Below the pieces are notes generated by a model. It did no database searches. It was given only the letters and a program-made list of their open reading frames with translations, and was not told the DNA's origin. Positions 1 through 11,614 of a stretch of DNA of 64,000 nt are shown piece by piece. A program made the translations under genes and the position numbers. Each line of letters begins with the position of its first letter. The first letter of the stretch is position 1. Where the stretch lies: the NCBI GenBank assembly GCA_963845425.1, contig CAWJSC010000012.1:15837-79836 (forward strand), read 5' to 3'. This stretch comes from DATDAH01 sp963845425. Its GTDB lineage: Bacteria; Actinomycetota; Acidimicrobiia; Acidimicrobiales; DATDAH01.

Positions 1-801
1 GACCGCATCTCGGCCTTTGACGTCGTCATGGGCGAGCCGATCCCCGACAAGGGTCGGGTCCTGACGGCGATGACGGCCTTCTGGTCCGAGCAGCTGGCGG
101 CCGTGGCGCCCAGCCATCTGCTCTCGACCGATCTGGCCGACCTGCCCGACGACCTGCGGGAACCGGGGTGGGAGGGCCGAGTGATGCTCTGTCACAAGGC
201 CGAGATGTTGCCGATCGAGTGCATCGTGCGCGGCTACCTGACCGGGTCGGCCTGGAAGGAGTACCGCACCTCGGGCACCATGCATGGCACCGAGCTGCCG
301 GCCGGCCTGCTGGAGTCGGCCCAGCTGCCTGAGCCGGTCTTCACCCCGTCGACCAAAGCCGAGGTGGGCGACCACGACGAGAACATCTCCTTCGCCGCCG
401 CCGTGGACCTGGTGGGCATCGAGGTAGCAGACGCGGCGCGGGACGTCAGCCTCGAGCTCTACCGCCGGGGCGCCGAGTGGGCGGCCGAGCGGGGGATCCT
501 CATCGCTGACACCAAGTTCGAGCTGGGGATGGTCGACGGTGTCCTCACCGTGTGCGACGAGGTGCTCACGCCGGACTCGTCCCGCTTCTGGCCCGCGGAC
601 CAGTGGCGGCCCGGAGCCACACCCCCCTCGTTCGACAAGCAGCCGGTGCGCGACCACTTGGACGCCCTGGACTGGGACAAGGCCCCGCCCCCCCCGGCAC
701 TGCCCGCGGAGGTCGTCGAGGCCACCTCCGGCCGCTACGTCGAGGCCTACGAGCGCATCAGCGGCCGTCGCTTCGCCGATTGGCCCGGGGCCGGTTCCTG
801 A
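1..801 (+). CDS. purC: SAICAR synthetase, 5'-truncated by window edge
   Basis: Phosphoribosylaminoimidazole-succinocarboxamide synthase joins CAIR and aspartate, using ATP, in de novo purine synthesis (cytosol). The reading frame is open from base 1, and the first residues DRISAFDVVM are a family hallmark, so the true start lies to the left of the window. Other family marks are the IP.KG.VL..MTAFW segment near the start, ECIVRGYLTGS.W.EY, and DTKFE.G near residue 165 of the visible part. It is followed on the same strand by purS and purQ, the next purine steps, so one pur transcription unit is likely. The last sense codons and stop are intact. Confidence 0.97.
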   Translation, partial: DRISAFDVVMGEPIPDKGRVLTAMTAFWSEQLAAVAPSHLLSTDLADLPDDLREPGWEGRVMLCHKAEMLPIECIVRGYLTGSAWKEYRTSGTMHGTELPAGLLESAQLPEPVFTPSTKAEVGDHDENISFAAAVDLVGIEVADAARDVSLELYRRGAEWAAERGILIADTKFELGMVDGVLTVCDEVLTPDSSRFWPADQWRPGATPPSFDKQPVRDHLDALDWDKAPPPPALPAEVVEATSGRYVEAYERISGRRFADWPGAGS

Positions 802-888
802 GCGACCGGTGCACCGCGCGGATCGCGCAGCCCGTGACGGTCCCTGACCGTTCGCGACGGGCAGCACCCCGTGCGCGACGATGAGCCC

Positions 889-1158
889 ATGGCCTCCTTC
901 TCCGTGCACGTCGAGGTGACCCAGCGTCCCGGTATCGCCGACCCCGAGGGGGCGACCATCGAGCGGTCGCTGCCCGCCCTGGGCTTCGATGAGGTGCGCG
1001 GGGTGCACGTGGGCAAGTCGATCCGGTTCCGCGTGGACGCCCCCGACGAGGCCACGGCCCGCGTCCGGGTCACCGAGCTGTGCGAGCGCTTCCTGACCAA
1101 CCCCGTCATCGAGGACGCGACGATCGAGCTGACCGCGCTGGCTGAGGCCGGGGCCTGA
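889..1158 (+). CDS. purS: FGAM synthase subunit PurS
   Basis: Small subunit of the three-part phosphoribosylformylglycinamidine synthase (PurS-PurQ-PurL), thought to help pass ammonia from PurQ to PurL. The protein of 89 residues begins MASFSVHVEV and contains the family core LGFDEVRGVHVGKSIRF followed by a helix with C..FL.NPVIED. I chose the ATG at 889 over an in-frame GTG at 871 because family members begin at the first beta strand. Its TGA overlaps the purQ ATG by one base, so the two are translationally coupled. Confidence 0.95.
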   Translation: MASFSVHVEVTQRPGIADPEGATIERSLPALGFDEVRGVHVGKSIRFRVDAPDEATARVRVTELCERFLTNPVIEDATIELTALAEAGA

Positions 1159-1832
1159 TGGCCCCCAAGGTCGGGGTCCTGCTCTTTCCGGGCTCCAACT
1201 GCGAACAGGACGTGCTCGAGGCCTTCGCCGGCCTCGGGGCCGACACCGGGTTGATCTGGCACGGCGACCGTTCGCTCGGTGGGGCGGATGTGGTCGTCGT
1301 GCCGGGTGGTTTCGCCCACGGCGACTACCTGCGTCCAGGGGCTATTGCCCGCTTCTCACCGGTCATGGAGGCCGTGGCCGAGTTCGCGGCCGCAGGCGGT
1401 CCCGTGGTGGGCATCTGCAACGGGTTCCAGGTCCTCTGTGAGGCCGGATTGCTCCCCGGTGTCTTGCAGAAGAACGCCGGTCTGCGGTTCCTTTGTCAGA
1501 CGGTGACCCTTCGGGTCGCATCGCAGGCTTCCGTGCTCACCCGGGACGTCGAAATCGGTACCGAACTGCGGATCCCGATCAACCATTTCTCTGGCAACTA
1601 CACGTGCGCACCGGAGACGTTGGCGCGGCTGGTCGCCGAGGACCAGGTCGTGCTGCGGTACACCGACAACCCCAACGGCTCCATGGACGACATCGCCGGG
1701 GTCCGCAACGGCGCGGGCAACGTCGTCGGGCTCATGCCCCACCCCGAGCGGGCCAGTTCGGGGTTGCTCGGCTCCGAGGACGGCTTGCCCTTGCTGGCGT
1801 CGGTTCTGGCTGCTACCCGCGCCGTCGCCTGA
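1158..1832 (+). CDS. purQ: FGAM synthase glutaminase subunit PurQ
   Basis: Class I glutamine amidotransferase subunit (224 aa) that releases ammonia from glutamine for PurL. The nucleophile elbow GICNGFQ places the catalytic Cys at residue 87, and the His/Glu pair lies in PHPE near residues 194-197. The N-terminal GVLLFPGSNCE and VVPGGFAHGDYLR motifs are typical. The start overlaps the purS stop (TGATG). The gene is followed not by purL but by a hairpin and an opposite-strand gene, so purL has its own promoter here. Confidence 0.97.
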   Translation: MAPKVGVLLFPGSNCEQDVLEAFAGLGADTGLIWHGDRSLGGADVVVVPGGFAHGDYLRPGAIARFSPVMEAVAEFAAAGGPVVGICNGFQVLCEAGLLPGVLQKNAGLRFLCQTVTLRVASQASVLTRDVEIGTELRIPINHFSGNYTCAPETLARLVAEDQVVLRYTDNPNGSMDDIAGVRNGAGNVVGLMPHPERASSGLLGSEDGLPLLASVLAATRAVA

Positions 1833-1869
1833 ACCCCCGGGTGGTCTGAACCACCGCGTCGCCCGAAAC

Positions 1870-1905
1870 GATCTGGCCTCCCGGGCGTCTCTCCGGGGCC
1901 GGATC
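1870..1905. terminator. Hairpin between convergent purQ and the opposite-strand gene
   Basis: Imperfect inverted repeat: arms GATCTGGCCTCCCGG and CCGGGGCCGGATC around an 8-nt loop, with two wobble pairs and a small bulge. It lies between two 3' ends and has no clear T-run, so it may serve as a bidirectional terminator. Confidence 0.45.
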
Positions 1906-1928
1906 GACTCGACGACTCGACCCGATGA

Positions 1929-2339
1929 TCAGCCCGCGCGGGTGATGCCGGCGGCCTTCAGCGTGGAGGGGTCCACCCCGAGCTCGCGCCAGGCGGCGTA
2001 GGTGATGCCTTTGCGGGCGCCGTAGGCCTTGGCGCTGTCGGTGAAGCCCTTCTCCATTGCGGAGAGGTCGGGCTTGTCCTCCATGTTGGCCAGTTCGGTG
2101 GTGAGATCCATCCGCTCCTGCACCAGTTGGAGACGCTTGAGGGGATCGGCGCTCTCCAGTTGGGCCTCGATGGTGTTCAGCCGCTTCTTGATGGAGTCCG
2201 GCGTCCGCTTCCGGCCCCTTTTCGGCTTGTGGGCCTCGAGGGCTTCCAGGTATTGCCGGACGGCCTTGGACTGAGTTCGACCCTCGGCAAGGGCCGCCTT
2301 GTGTTCAGCAGACATGCTGCCTTTGGTGTCAGGTGTCAT
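1929..2339 (-). CDS. Conserved actinobacterial protein of unknown function
   Basis: 136-residue, highly charged protein that I cannot assign to a function. The centre (about residues 40-85) is a predicted helical region rich in Lys/Arg/Glu with the pattern RTPDSIKKRL..IEAQLES.DPLKRLQL.QER, which looks like a coiled-coil or helical hairpin. The C-terminus has an aromatic segment (GITYAAWRELGV) that I recall from other actinobacterial proteins with the same helical centre. No signal peptide or membrane segment is visible. It lies in reverse orientation between purQ and purL and so interrupts the usual purSQL order. The ATG at 2339 is the first start; no TANNNT box is seen immediately upstream. 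Confidence 0.7.
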   Translation of the reverse strand: MTPDTKGSMSAEHKAALAEGRTQSKAVRQYLEALEAHKPKRGRKRTPDSIKKRLNTIEAQLESADPLKRLQLVQERMDLTTELANMEDKPDLSAMEKGFTDSAKAYGARKGITYAAWRELGVDPSTLKAAGITRAG

Positions 2340-2404
2340 CGCGTCAAAGTCTGCCCCATTCCTTGCTCAATTGCTAGACGTCGTCATGATTGATTTGATT
2401 GAGT

Positions 2405-2444
2405 CCCTGTCCTTCCAATGGGTGTTTACCGGTGGACAGGGGGG
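2405..2444. other. Hairpin in purL upstream region
   Basis: Arms CCCTGTCC and GGACAGGG enclose a loop of about 21 nt, in a stretch (2340-2450) that is visibly richer in A and T than its surroundings. It lies upstream of the proposed purL transcription start, so it could bind a regulator as DNA; no role is shown. Confidence 0.3.
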
Positions 2445-2484
2445 CAACACGCGGCGCGTCCGCGGTGCCCGGACGGCCTGCGGC

Positions 2485-2497
2485 TACCGTCGGCGGC
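2485..2497 (+). promoter_or_regulatory. Leaderless-type promoter of purL
   Basis: TACCGT (2485-2490) followed by 7 nt and then the GTG start at 2498; no Shine-Dalgarno sequence. Confidence 0.6.
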
Positions 2498-4690
<2,193 letters not shown>

Positions 4691-4792
4691 CCCGCCGGTC
4701 GCTGCCGCCGACCGCCGCCGTGACGTCTGACCAAAGCCCTCAGGGTGGGCCGACGGGACTGACGGGTTCCTCGGAGCGGCGAGCTCGGTCGA

Positions 4793-4805
4793 TAGGCTCG
4801 GGGGT
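4793..4805 (+). promoter_or_regulatory. Leaderless-type promoter of purF
   Basis: TAGGCT (4793-4798), 7 nt, then GTG at 4806. Confidence 0.6.
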
Positions 4806-6365
4806 GTGACGCCTCCCGCCGACGTGAACGTCGACGAGGCAGAGGTGGATCCGCAGGACGACGGCAAGAAGGAGGCCTGCGGGGTCTTCGGGGTGTACGC
4901 CCCGAACCAGCCGGTCTCCCACCTGCTCTACCTCGGGCTCTACGCCCTGCAGCACCGGGGCCAGGAGTCCGCCGGTATGGCGGTCAGCAGCGGCGACCAC
5001 CTCATGGTGGTCAAGGACATGGGCCTGGTGGCCACCGTCTTCGACGACCGGACCCTGCAGTCCCTGCACGGCCACCTCGGCATCGGCCACACCCGGTACT
5101 CCACGTCGGGCTCGTCGAGCTGGCGCAACGCCCAGCCCGTCTTCCGGGACGCCCCGGCCGGTCAGTTCGCCCTCGGCCACAACGGCAACCTGGTGAACAC
5201 CGAGGAGCTGGCGGTCGACGCCGGGATGCTCCCCGGCACCGTCACCAGCGACAGCGACCTGGTGGCCGAGATGGTCCAGCGGGAGCTGCCCGCCTCCAGT
5301 GACGAGCGCAGCGACGGCCGAGGCCTCGAGCGGGCGCTGCTGAAGGTCCTGCCCCGCCTCGAGGGTGCCTTCTCGATGGTGGCGATGGACGAGGGCCACA
5401 TCGTCGGTGTGCGCGACCCCAACGGCTTCCGCCCCCTCTGCCTCGGGCGGCTCGAGTCCGGCTGGGTCCTGGCGTCGGAGTCGCCCGCCCTCGACGTGGT
5501 CGGCGCCCACTTCGTCCGGGAGCTGGACCCGGGCGAGATGGTCGTCATCGACGCCACCGGTGTCCGGTCGATGAAGCCCTTCGACGAGGAGCGGTTGAAC
5601 CCCAAGCTCTGCCTGTTCGAGTTCGTGTACTTCGCCCGGCCCGACACCCGCCTCTACGGCCAGAGCGTGCACGCCGCCCGGGTGCGGATGGGCGAGCAGC
5701 TCGCCGCCCAGGCCCCCGTCGAGGTCGACCTGGTCATGGGCGTGCCCGAGTCGGGCCTGCCCGCGGCGGAGGGCTACTCCCACTACAGCGGCATCCCCTA
5801 CGGCCAGGGCCTGGTCAAGAACCGCTACATCGGCCGCACCTTCATCGCCCCCAGCCAGGAGATGCGGGCGCTGGGCGTGCGCATGAAGCTGAACCCGCTG
5901 CGTGACGCCATCGACGGCCAGCGCCTGGTGGTGGTCGACGACTCCATCGTGCGGGGCACCACGACCCGGGCCATGGTCAAGATGCTGCGGGAGGCCGGGG
6001 CCACCGAGGTCCACCTGCGGGTCTCCTCCCCGCCCTACCGCTGGCCCTGCTTCTACGGCATGGACACCGGCACCCGGGGCGAGCTGCTGGCCGCCAACCT
6101 GAGCGTCGCCGAGATCCAGGAATATCTGGGGGTCGACACCCTCGCCTACCTGGAGCTGGACCGCCTCGTGGCGGCCACCGGGACCGTCGGCGCCGGCTTC
6201 TGCAACGCCTGCCTGACCGGCGAGTACCCGGTCGCCATCCCCGAGAACCTCCACAAGGGCGTTCTGGAACAGGGCGACGAGGTCACCGAGACCAGGGTCG
6301 CCGCCCCCCGCTTGCTCGACGACGAGGACCACCGCCTCCCCGCCGACCTCGCCCGCGAGGAGTAG
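4806..6365 (+). CDS. purF: Amidophosphoribosyltransferase PurF
   Basis: First committed enzyme of purine synthesis: PRPP plus glutamine to phosphoribosylamine. 519 aa. The N-terminal nucleophile is Cys25 in EACGVFG, so about 24 residues form a propeptide that must be removed, as in Bacillus-type enzymes. The glutaminase domain (to about 260) has QHRGQESAGM and GHTRYST. The PRPP loop VVVDDSIVRGTTTR lies near 376-389. Cysteines in KLCLFEF, WPCFYG and CNAC match the four ligands of the [4Fe-4S] cluster of this class. The GTG start follows a TAGGCT box. Confidence 0.97.
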   Translation: MTPPADVNVDEAEVDPQDDGKKEACGVFGVYAPNQPVSHLLYLGLYALQHRGQESAGMAVSSGDHLMVVKDMGLVATVFDDRTLQSLHGHLGIGHTRYSTSGSSSWRNAQPVFRDAPAGQFALGHNGNLVNTEELAVDAGMLPGTVTSDSDLVAEMVQRELPASSDERSDGRGLERALLKVLPRLEGAFSMVAMDEGHIVGVRDPNGFRPLCLGRLESGWVLASESPALDVVGAHFVRELDPGEMVVIDATGVRSMKPFDEERLNPKLCLFEFVYFARPDTRLYGQSVHAARVRMGEQLAAQAPVEVDLVMGVPESGLPAAEGYSHYSGIPYGQGLVKNRYIGRTFIAPSQEMRALGVRMKLNPLRDAIDGQRLVVVDDSIVRGTTTRAMVKMLREAGATEVHLRVSSPPYRWPCFYGMDTGTRGELLAANLSVAEIQEYLGVDTLAYLELDRLVAATGTVGAGFCNACLTGEYPVAIPENLHKGVLEQGDEVTETRVAAPRLLDDEDHRLPADLAREE

Positions 6366-6372
6366 GTCCCTC

Positions 6373-7352
<980 letters not shown>

Positions 7353-7356
<4 letters not shown>

Positions 7357-7910
7357 GCGACCCCAAGGCGCTCCTGATCGAGCACCTCCTGGAACACTCG
7401 GTGCAGCGGGGGGATTTCACCTTGAAGTCCGGCAAGCGGAGCAGCTGGTTCCTGGACGCCAAGCAGACCTGTTGTCGGGCCGAGGGGATCCTGCTGGTGG
7501 CCGAGCTGGCCCTGGCGGCCATCTCCGAGGACGTGACCGCCATCGGCGGGCTGACCGTCGGGGCCGACCCCGTCGCCTACGGCGTCGCCGCCGTGGCCGC
7601 GACCCGCGGCCGGGACCTGCGCAGCTTCACGATCCGCAAGGAGGCCAAGGACCACGGCGTCGCCGGTCGCCTGGCCGGCGCCCTGGTTCCGGGCGACAAG
7701 GTCGTCATCACCGAAGACGCCGTCACCCGGGGCACCTCCCCCATGGAGGCCGCCGAGGTGGTCCGTGAGCTGGGCGCCGACCCTGTCCTGATCCTCCCCG
7801 TGGTCGACCGCGGCGGGACCTGCGGGGACCTGGCCGCGGCCGCCGGCATCCCCTTCCACCCCCTTGTCACCGCCCCCGACCTGGGCTTCCCCTACGAAAA
7901 GGACGCCTGA
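7353..7910 (+). CDS. pyrE: Orotate phosphoribosyltransferase
   Basis: Makes OMP from orotate and PRPP in pyrimidine synthesis. 185 aa, normal for the family. FTLKSGKRSSWFLD near the N-terminus binds orotate, GGLTVGADPVAYGVA follows, FTIRKEAKDHG carries the catalytic Lys region, and VVITEDAVTRGTSPMEA (about 110-126) is the PRPP-binding loop. The GTG start overlaps the purM stop, so pyrimidine and purine genes are coupled here. A half copy of the dispersed palindromic element and a strong hairpin follow. Confidence 0.95.
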
Positions 7911-7950
7911 GCCCTCCCGCCGGGGCAACCGACGGCAGGTACCCGTCCTC

Positions 7951-8050
7951 GGGCTGGGGGAACGACACCGAGGCAGGGATGGGGGCGTGGGGACGGGCAA
8001 TGGCTGGTTTGGGGCCCGCAGGCCGTCGGGCAGGGGAACGAGTGGTCGTC
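7951..8050. repeat. Half copy (D) of dispersed palindromic intergenic element
   Basis: 7951-7994 closely matches the left terminal repeat of copies A and C (core ACCGAGGCAGGGATGGGGGC, followed by GTGGGG). The GGTCGTCGG segment near 8044 matches the inner part. The central hairpin and right repeat are missing. An additional degenerate ACCGACGGCAGG sits at about 7928. Confidence 0.6.
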
Positions 8051-8089
8051 GGAGGCAATAGGGGGCGGAAGCCGCCCCCTATTGCCTCC
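8051..8089. terminator. Perfect 18-bp hairpin after pyrE
   Basis: Arms GGAGGCAATAGGGGGCGG (8051-8068) and its exact complement (8072-8089), with a 3-nt loop AAG. No T-run follows, so it is an unusual intrinsic terminator or a structural site; it separates pyrE from the carboxylase genes. The rest of 7911-8232 holds only the half element and the promoter below. Confidence 0.6.
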
Positions 8090-8220
8090 ATTGCGGTCAG
8101 CGGGCCCTCGCCCCGGGTGGCGTGGGCGACGTGGACCTCGCCCACCTTGGCGTACCTGATCCCCTCACCGGTCACGACGGCGGACCCTAGAGGCGTTTCC
8201 GCAGTCCGAAGGCCAGCGCT

Positions 8221-8232
8221 TACGCTCCTGGC
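8221..8232 (+). promoter_or_regulatory. Leaderless-type promoter of the carboxylase gene
   Basis: TACGCT (8221-8226), 6 nt, then GTG at 8233. Confidence 0.6.
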
Positions 8233-9789
8233 GTGACCGAACACCCGATGCGGGAGCGGCTGGACGAGCTGGCGAAGCGCCGTGAGGCAGCCGTCCACGC
8301 CGGTTCCGAGCGCTCCGTCGAGCGCCAGCACGCCAAGGGCAAGCTCCTGGCACGCGAGCGGGTCGAGTACCTGCTCGACGACGGCTCCTTCCACGAGCTC
8401 GACCAGCTGGCCCGTCACCGCTCGACCGCGGCGGGTCTGGAAGACCGTCCCTACACCGACGGGGTCATCACCGGGTGGGGGACGATCGACGGTCGGAAGG
8501 TCTTCGTCTTCTCCCAGGACTTCACCGTCTACGGCGGGGCGCTGGGTGAGGTCTTCGCCGAGAAGATCCACAAGCTCATGGATCTGGCCCTCTCGGTCGG
8601 GGCCCCGGTGATCGGCCTCAACGACGGCGCCGGCGCCCGCATCCAGGAGGGTGTGGTCAGCCTCGCCTCCTACGGCGGCATCTTCTGGCGCAACGTCCAG
8701 GCCTCGGGGGTCACCCCGCAGATCAGCGTCGTCCTCGGGCCCTGTGCCGGTGGCGCGGTGTACAGCCCGGCCATGACCGACTTCATCTTCATGGTCCGCG
8801 AGACCAGCCACATGTTCATCACCGGCCCCGACGTGGTGAAGACGGTGACGGGCGAGGAGGTCACCCTCGAGGAGCTGGGCGGCGCCCAGAGTCACGCCTC
8901 CAAGTCCGGTGTGGCGACCTTCGTGGCCAACGACGAGAAGGCCTGCCTCGACAACGTCCGATTCCTGCTCTCCTTCCTGCCCTCCAACAACCTGGAGGAG
9001 CCGCCGCACTTCGAATCCACCGACGACCCCGACCGCCTGTGCCCTGAGCTGAACGAGGTCATCCCCGCCAGCTCGAACATGCCCTACGACATGCACCGGG
9101 TGATTGAGGCGGTGGTCGACGACGGGGAGTACTTCGAGTACTTCCCGCACTGGGCCCAGAGCATCACCTGCGGCTTCGGCCGCATCGACGGCCACCCGGT
9201 CGGCATCGTGGGCAACCAGCCCCAGATCCTGGCGGGCATCCTCGACATCGAGTCCTCGGAGAAGGCCGCCCGCTTCGTGCGGACCTGCGACGCCTTCAAC
9301 ATCCCCCTGGTCACCTTCGTGGACGTGCCCGGCTTCCTGCCCGGCGTGGACCAGGAGTACGGCGGCATCATCCGCCACGGGGCCAAGCTGCTGTACGCCT
9401 ACTGCGAGGCCACCGTGCCCCGCATCCAGATCATCACCCGCAAGGCTTACGGCGGCGCCTACGTCGTCATGAACTCCAAGTCCATCGGCGCCGACCTCGC
9501 CTTCGCCTGGCCGTCGGCTGAGCTGGCGGTGATGGGCCCGGAGGGTGCGGTCAACATCGTCTACCGGCGGGAGCTCGAGGGCGCCGCCGATCCCGCGGCT
9601 CGCCGCACCGAGCTGGTCGACGAGTACGTCGAGCGCTACGCCAACCCCTATGTGGCCGCCGAGCGCGGCTACGTCGACGACGTCATCGACCCCGCCGAGA
9701 CCCGCATCAAGCTGGTCGCGGGCCTGGAGATGCTGCGCTCCAAGCGCGAAGAGCTCCCCAAGCGCAAGCACGGCAACGTGCCATTGTGA
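8233..9789 (+). CDS. Acyl-CoA (propionyl-CoA) carboxylase beta subunit
   Basis: Carboxyltransferase subunit (518 aa) of a biotin-dependent acyl-CoA carboxylase that makes malonyl- or methylmalonyl-CoA. The N-terminal crotonase-like half shows DGVITGWGTIDGRKV and LNDGAGARIQEGV; GPCAGGAVYSPAMTDF and GGAQSHASKSGV form the CoA/acyl pocket; the C-terminal half has DVPGFLPG..QE and TRKAYGGAYVVM. This is the AccD5/PccB type of Actinobacteria. The biotinylated alpha subunit is not in the window. A small epsilon subunit gene follows. Substrate preference cannot be read from sequence alone. Confidence 0.93.
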   Translation: MTEHPMRERLDELAKRREAAVHAGSERSVERQHAKGKLLARERVEYLLDDGSFHELDQLARHRSTAAGLEDRPYTDGVITGWGTIDGRKVFVFSQDFTVYGGALGEVFAEKIHKLMDLALSVGAPVIGLNDGAGARIQEGVVSLASYGGIFWRNVQASGVTPQISVVLGPCAGGAVYSPAMTDFIFMVRETSHMFITGPDVVKTVTGEEVTLEELGGAQSHASKSGVATFVANDEKACLDNVRFLLSFLPSNNLEEPPHFESTDDPDRLCPELNEVIPASSNMPYDMHRVIEAVVDDGEYFEYFPHWAQSITCGFGRIDGHPVGIVGNQPQILAGILDIESSEKAARFVRTCDAFNIPLVTFVDVPGFLPGVDQEYGGIIRHGAKLLYAYCEATVPRIQIITRKAYGGAYVVMNSKSIGADLAFAWPSAELAVMGPEGAVNIVYRRELEGAADPAARRTELVDEYVERYANPYVAAERGYVDDVIDPAETRIKLVAGLEMLRSKREELPKRKHGNVPL

Positions 9790-9929
9790 CCGTGTTGCTC
9801 GTCGCCGCCTGCGCGGCTCCTGCTGCCTACGGCAGCTATCGGCGAACGTCGGAAGCGCTGCTTCGCTGCCGAGTCCGCAGCCTCACTGCTGGCCGGGGCG
9901 TTGCCCCGGGAGTCGACCGTTGGTGAGCC

Positions 9930-10115
9930 GTGACTAAGCCGCTCGTAGCGATCAGCCCTGCGCCTTCCGAAGAAGAGGCGGCGGCGATCGTGGCCGCGCT
10001 GGAGCTGTCGTGGCCCCGGGCTGCGCCGGGGGGCGCTGCCGAGGCCGGTCCCCGCTGGCGCTTCTCGGGGCGCTGGTGGATCAAGCCGGTGCCCACCGGT
10101 CGCGCCCGGCCCTGA
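9930..10115 (+). CDS. Acyl-CoA carboxylase epsilon subunit
   Basis: 61-residue protein with the short helical signature EEEAAAIVAALELSW followed by a Gly/Ala linker and the C-terminal RWRFSGRWW motif, which identifies actinobacterial AccE/PccE epsilon subunits that bridge alpha and beta subunits. GTG start. It lies 140 nt behind the beta subunit and 7 nt before the metallophosphoesterase. The 140-nt gap holds several short GC-rich inverted repeats but no gene. Confidence 0.85.
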   Translation: MTKPLVAISPAPSEEEAAAIVAALELSWPRAAPGGAAEAGPRWRFSGRWWIKPVPTGRARP

Positions 10116-10122
10116 GGCCCCC

Positions 10123-11127
10123 GTGCTCCCCGAGCTGACCTCGGTCGCCGACGACGAAGCGGTCGTCCACGTCGGTGCCGACGTCCGGGTCTACGGGGCC
10201 CTGGCCCCCGACACCGACTACGCCTACGACGGCCACGAGTTCCGCACCTTCCCCCACCTCGGCGAGCGCTTGGCCACCTTCGCCACGGTCAACGACGTCC
10301 ACTTCGGCGAGACCGTGTGTGGGGTCCTCGAGAGCTACGACGACGGACCGACGTTCTCCACCGAGCCCGGCGACGACCCGTATCCCGAAGTCATGAACCG
10401 GGCGGTGATCGCCGACATCGAGACCATCGCCCCCGACGTCGTGGTGGCCAAGGGCGACCTGACCACCCACGGGATCCAGGAGGAGTACGACGCCTTCCTG
10501 GCCCACTACGGCACGGCGTTCGGTGATCGCCTGCTGGCCGTCCGTGGGAACCACGACGCCTACGCGGGGGAGACGTTCGCCGCGGACGCCCCGGTGGCCC
10601 ATGTCCTACCCGGAGTGGTCCTGGCCGTGCTCGACACGGTCATCCCCACCGACACCCCCGGCCGGGTCCCGGCCGACCAACTCGAGTGGTTGGACGCCCT
10701 CGCCGCCTCCGCCGATCGCCCCGTCCTGGTGTTCGGCCATCACCACGTCTGGAGCCCGGACTCCAACCACCGGCCCGAGTCGTACTTCGGGATCAACCCC
10801 GACGACTCCGAGCGCCTCGTCGAGGTGGTCGCCCGGCGCCCGGCCATCGTCGGCTACTTCGCCGGTCACACGCACCGCAACCGGGTCCGCCGCATCACCG
10901 CGACCGGCGCCGTGCCATGGGTGGAGGTGGCCTGCGTGAAGGACTTCCCGGGGGCCTGGGCCGAGTACCGGGTCTTCGAGCGAGGGGTCCTGCAGGTCCA
11001 CCGCCGGGCCTCGGCACCCGCGGCGCTGGCGTGGGCCGACAAGACCCGGGCGATGTTCGGCGGGGCCTACGTCGACTACGCATTCGGCGCCCTGGAGGAC
11101 CGCTGCCTGGTGGTCGGCGCCGAGTAG
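10123..11127 (+). CDS. Calcineurin-like metallophosphoesterase
   Basis: 334 aa. All metal-binding motifs of the family are visible: NDVHFG (about 53), KGDLTTHG (about 110), VRGNHD (about 137), FGHHH (about 205) and AGHTHRN (about 245). This order is that of CpdA/Icc-type phosphodiesterases, which hydrolyse cyclic nucleotides or phospholipid head groups; the substrate here is unknown. No signal peptide is visible, so it is probably cytosolic. The GTG start lies 7 nt behind the epsilon subunit gene. A class III cyclase exists elsewhere in the window (46751-47842), so a cAMP role is conceivable but unproven. Confidence 0.85.
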   Translation: MLPELTSVADDEAVVHVGADVRVYGALAPDTDYAYDGHEFRTFPHLGERLATFATVNDVHFGETVCGVLESYDDGPTFSTEPGDDPYPEVMNRAVIADIETIAPDVVVAKGDLTTHGIQEEYDAFLAHYGTAFGDRLLAVRGNHDAYAGETFAADAPVAHVLPGVVLAVLDTVIPTDTPGRVPADQLEWLDALAASADRPVLVFGHHHVWSPDSNHRPESYFGINPDDSERLVEVVARRPAIVGYFAGHTHRNRVRRITATGAVPWVEVACVKDFPGAWAEYRVFERGVLQVHRRASAPAALAWADKTRAMFGGAYVDYAFGALEDRCLVVGAE

Positions 11128-11164
11128 GGTCGGGCGTTCGCAGGATCGACGGAGGTAGGGGTAG

Positions 11165-11596
11165 ATGCACGTTCGACGCTGGGTGTTGGTGGCCGGGTTG
11201 GCGCTGGCCGGTGTGGCCCTGACCGCCTGCGGCACGCCCGCCAACGACTTCGAGGCCGGGGAGTGCACGAACGACGACCTCACGGGCTCGATCGGTGACA
11301 TCGAGACGGTGGACTGCGACGAGGTGCACACCGCAGAGGCCTTCGCCCAGTTCGACATCGACGGTGACGACTTCCCGGGCACCGACGAGATCCAGACCGA
11401 CGGCGCCGAGGGCTGCCAGGGCGACCGCTTCGAGGAGTACGTGGGGATCCCCTACGCCGAGTCGATCTACCTCGCCAATGGGATCGTGCCCTCCGAGGAG
11501 AGCTGGGACGCCGGGGACCGCACGGTGATCTGTGTCATCGACGGCACCACCGACGGCTCCGACCTCGAGGGTTCGGCCGAGGGCACCGACGTCTGA
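11165..11596 (+). CDS. Septum-formation-family lipoprotein, copy 1
   Basis: 143 aa. Signal peptide with lipobox LTAC places the lipid-bearing Cys at residue 22. The mature part follows the septum-formation domain pattern: GEC near the start, VDCDEVHTAEAF, a conserved C, EEYVG, then ESWDAGDRTVICV with a final Cys. The ATG is supported by GGAGG at 11151-11155, and TAGGGT at 11125-11130 is a plausible -10 box within the end of the previous gene. First of three tandem relatives; function unknown, cell-surface location inferred. Confidence 0.8.
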   Translation: MHVRRWVLVAGLALAGVALTACGTPANDFEAGECTNDDLTGSIGDIETVDCDEVHTAEAFAQFDIDGDDFPGTDEIQTDGAEGCQGDRFEEYVGIPYAESIYLANGIVPSEESWDAGDRTVICVIDGTTDGSDLEGSAEGTDV

Positions 11597-11614
11597 TCGT
11601 CGGCTCCGCGCCGG

